DNA of 46,041 nucleotides, from assembly GCF_039534165.1 (NCBI RefSeq), contig NZ_BAAAUX010000033.1, positions 1-46,041 on the forward strand. Direction: 5' to 3'. Position numbers and translations under genes: made by a program. A model generated the notes under the pieces. That model had not been told where the DNA came from and did not search any database. It saw only the letters and a program-made list of their open reading frames with translations. Origin of the DNA: Saccharopolyspora_D taberi. Its GTDB lineage: Bacteria; Actinomycetota; Actinomycetes; Mycobacteriales; Pseudonocardiaceae. Below are positions 44,319 through 46,041 of this stretch, in pieces (position 1 is the stretch's first letter; each line of letters begins with the position of its first letter).

Positions 44319-44681
44319 GGATCGGTTCGGGCGGGGCTCGTGCTGTCGGGTTCGGACGGCCGGGCCGGGATTCGTGCCGTCGAGTGCGGATCGGTTCGGG
44401 CTGGGGCTCGTGCCGTCGGGCTTGGGCGGCCGGGGCTGGGGCTCATGTCGCCGAGTGCGGATCGGTTCGGGCCGGGATTCAGGCTGTCGGGCTTGGGCGG
44501 CCGGGGCTGGGGCTCATGCCGTCGAGTGCGGATCGGTTCGGGCCGGGATTCAGGCTGTCGGGCTCGGGCGGCCGGGGCTGGGGCTCATGCCGTCGAGTGC
44601 GGATCGGTTCGGGCCGGGGCTCATGCTGTCGAGCGCGCGGCCGGGCTGAGGCTCATGTCGCCCAGTGCGGATCGGTTCGGC
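44319..44681. repeat. 71-bp minisatellite array
   Basis: Units begin GGATCGGTTCGGG at 44319, 44388, 44459, 44530, 44601 and 44669 (spacing 69, 71, 71, 71, 68). Units 3 and 4 differ by only about one base. Each unit splits into two related half-units of about 35 bp. The spacing is not a multiple of three, so the open frames through it are not coding. It fills most of the 574-bp gap between the TetR gene and the MoxR gene; the flanks show no gene. Confidence 0.9.
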
Positions 44682-44816
44682 CCAAGGGCGCATGCCGCCG
44701 AGCCCCCGGCCCGGCCCATGCGAACGGTCCGGAGTCCGCCGTTGCGCCCACGGCCCGGCCCCGAGCGCCCCGGCTCGACCGGTGTTTTCCGCCGCCCCGG
44801 CGGATACGCTCGCGGC

Positions 44817-45701
44817 ATGGTCGACGACCCGCTGGGCATGAAGTCGCCCGCCGACGTGGCGGCGGCGCTGGACGCGACCGGGTACCTGCCCGACGACGGC
44901 ATCGCCACCGCCGCCTTCCTCTCCATGCGGATGCGCAGGCCGCTGCTGTGCGAGGGCGAGCCCGGGACCGGCAAGACCGCGCTCGCGCAGGCGCTGGCGA
45001 GCGCGCTCGGCGTCGAGCTGATCCGGTTGCAGTGCCACGAGGGCATCGACGCCGCGCAGGCCCTCTACGACTGGGACTTCCCGCGCCAGCTGCTGCACCT
45101 GCGCACGCTGGAGGCCGCCTCCGGCGGCGCGCTGGACGCGGGCGCGGCCGAGTCGTCCCTCTACACCTCGCGGTTCCTGCTCGCCCGCCCGCTGCTGCGC
45201 GCGTTGCAGGAGGCGCCGTGCGTGCTGCTGGTCGACGAGATCGACCGCGCCGACGACGAGTTCGAGGCGTTCCTGCTCGAAGTGCTCTCCGAGTACGCGG
45301 TGAGCATCCCCGAGTACGGCGAGGTCCGGGCCACCGAGCCGCCGATCGTGGTGCTGACCTCCAACCGCACCCGCGAAGTGCACGACGCGCTGAAGCGGCG
45401 TTGCCTCTACCACTGGCTGGAGCACCCGGGCCTGGACCGCGAGGTGGCGATCCTGCGCAGGCGGCTGCCCGGGATCTCGGCCGGGCTCGCCGGGCAGGTC
45501 GCCGCGACCGTGCAGCGGATGCGCCAGTTGGAGCTGCTCAAGCCGCCGGGCGTGGCCGAGGCACTGGACTGGGCGCAGGCGTTGCAGGCGCTCGGCCGCG
45601 AGGAGCTGGACACCGAGGTCGCCGCGAGCACGCTCGGTGCCGTGCTCAAGTACCGCGAGGACGCCGAGCGGGTGCGTGCCGCCGGATTGCAGATCGACTG
45701 A
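44817..45701 (+). CDS. MoxR-type AAA+ ATPase
   Basis: 294 residues. Walker A GEPGTGKT (47-54), Walker B CVLLVDEIDRAD with Asp140-Glu141, sensor VVLTSNRTREVHDALKRRCLYHWLEHP, and a helical lid domain. MoxR ATPases work with VWA-domain proteins as chaperones for metal-enzyme assembly; CoxD/CoxE of CO dehydrogenase operons are the best known examples. The next gene, 12 nt downstream, is a CoxE-like VWA protein, so the pair fits. TACGCT (44805-44810) ends 6 nt before ATG 44817: probably leaderless. Confidence 0.92.
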   Translation: MVDDPLGMKSPADVAAALDATGYLPDDGIATAAFLSMRMRRPLLCEGEPGTGKTALAQALASALGVELIRLQCHEGIDAAQALYDWDFPRQLLHLRTLEAASGGALDAGAAESSLYTSRFLLARPLLRALQEAPCVLLVDEIDRADDEFEAFLLEVLSEYAVSIPEYGEVRATEPPIVVLTSNRTREVHDALKRRCLYHWLEHPGLDREVAILRRRLPGISAGLAGQVAATVQRMRQLELLKPPGVAEALDWAQALQALGREELDTEVAASTLGAVLKYREDAERVRAAGLQID

Positions 45702-45713
45702 CGGGAGAACGTG

Positions 45714-46041
45714 GTGGCCGACCGGGTGCTGACCGGGCTCGTGGGCTTCGCCCGCGCCCTCCGGCACTCCGGCATGGCCTGCGGACCCTCCCGCGTGCAG
45801 GCGTTCCTGACCGCCGCCGGGCACGTCGGCATCGACGACCGGGACTCCCTGTACTGGGCGGGCAGGCTCACGCTCTGCTCCGAACCCGAGGACATCCCCC
45901 GCTACGACACCGCGTTCGCGTGCTGGTTCGGCGAAACCCCGCTCCCGGCCCCGGCCGCCGGGCGCTCCGCGCCGCGTCCGGCCCGCATCGCGGCGTTGAC
46001 CGCCGCGGGCGCGGGCGAGGACGCGGCGGAGCCGCTGGCCG
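45714..46041 (+). CDS. CoxE-like VWA-domain protein (3' truncated)
   Basis: The first 109 residues are visible. The start, VADRVLTGLVGFARALRHSGMACGPSRVQAFLTAAGHVGIDDRDSLYWAGRLTLCSEPEDIPRYDTAF, is the helical N-domain that precedes the von Willebrand A domain in CoxE-type proteins. The A domain and MIDAS residues lie beyond the window. GTG 45714 is taken (GGGAG 6 nt before); GTG 45711 is adjacent. It partners with the MoxR ATPase. Confidence 0.82.
   Translation, partial: MADRVLTGLVGFARALRHSGMACGPSRVQAFLTAAGHVGIDDRDSLYWAGRLTLCSEPEDIPRYDTAFACWFGETPLPAPAAGRSAPRPARIAALTAAGAGEDAAEPLA

Noticed and set aside
44319..44681. CRISPR array
   Set aside because: Units are contiguous, 71 bp, dimeric and lack unique spacers or cas genes.
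43920..44816. In-frame N-terminal extension of the MoxR ATPase through the 71-bp array
   Set aside because: It would overlap the TetR gene and consist of repeat-derived peptide; a -10 box and ATG at 44817 fit better.

Overview
The window is high-GC DNA with strong GC bias at third codon positions, frequent GTG/TTG starts, many leaderless genes, EspG/WXG100-type VII secretion genes, a DasR-type regulator and a CIRCE-controlled groEL. This points to an actinomycete, most likely Pseudonocardiales (Saccharopolyspora-like). It looks chromosomal. I see no rRNA, tRNA, phage or transposase gene. All identifications come from reading motifs and protein sequence; no database was searched.

Layout. (1) 1-4656: a type VII secretion locus with the proline-rich tail of a secreted protein, an EspG-like chaperone, a DUF3159 membrane protein, and on the minus strand a WXG100-headed toxin ending in an EndoU-like RNase domain followed 9 nt later by a likely immunity gene. 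(2) 4726-12541: amino-sugar and secretion functions: a GlcNAc-kinase-like gene, an SDR/lactonase pair, a SIS-domain phosphosugar enzyme, the regulator dasR and a secreted chymotrypsin-like protease. DasR-type operators (dre) lie between the SIS gene and dasR and in front of the protease. A cluster of DnaA boxes lies at 7435-7511. (3) 12785-22900: thiamine biosynthesis in two blocks, thiE / thiO-thiS-thiG and thiC-thiD, each main operon led by a TPP riboswitch. Between the blocks lie small WXG100-like genes, an SseB-like protein, a 48-residue membrane peptide and a FUSC-family membrane protein. (4) 23160-30160: a Uma2-family protein, peptide deformylase, DUF3263 and LytR_C genes, a CDC48-like double AAA ATPase, and the phosphatidylethanolamine genes pssA-psd. 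(5) 30161-31224: a gene-poor stretch filled by a degenerate minisatellite. (6) 31225-42160: an M48-like protein that lost its zinc motif, moeA, an AIM24 protein, a cold-shock protein, a Ser/Thr kinase, groEL behind two CIRCE elements, a CutC-like protein and a GH84 beta-N-acetylglucosaminidase lipoprotein. (7) 42207-46041: PspC, SUFU-like, SRPBCC and TetR genes, a 71-bp minisatellite, and a MoxR ATPase with the start of a CoxE-like VWA gene cut by the window end.

How the genes fit together. The GH84 enzyme, kinase, SIS enzyme and DasR form a plausible GlcNAc release, uptake and sensing set. The thi genes make both halves of thiamine phosphate under TPP control. pssA and psd are consecutive steps to phosphatidylethanolamine. 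The most unusual material is intergenic: two diverged copies of a structured ~150-bp repeat with coordinated changes in its stems (12581-12728 and 23757-23908), a 140-bp nested inverted repeat (28151-28290), hairpin direct repeats (28326-28462), the DnaA-box cluster, and helically phased direct repeats in a divergent promoter (17668-17742).
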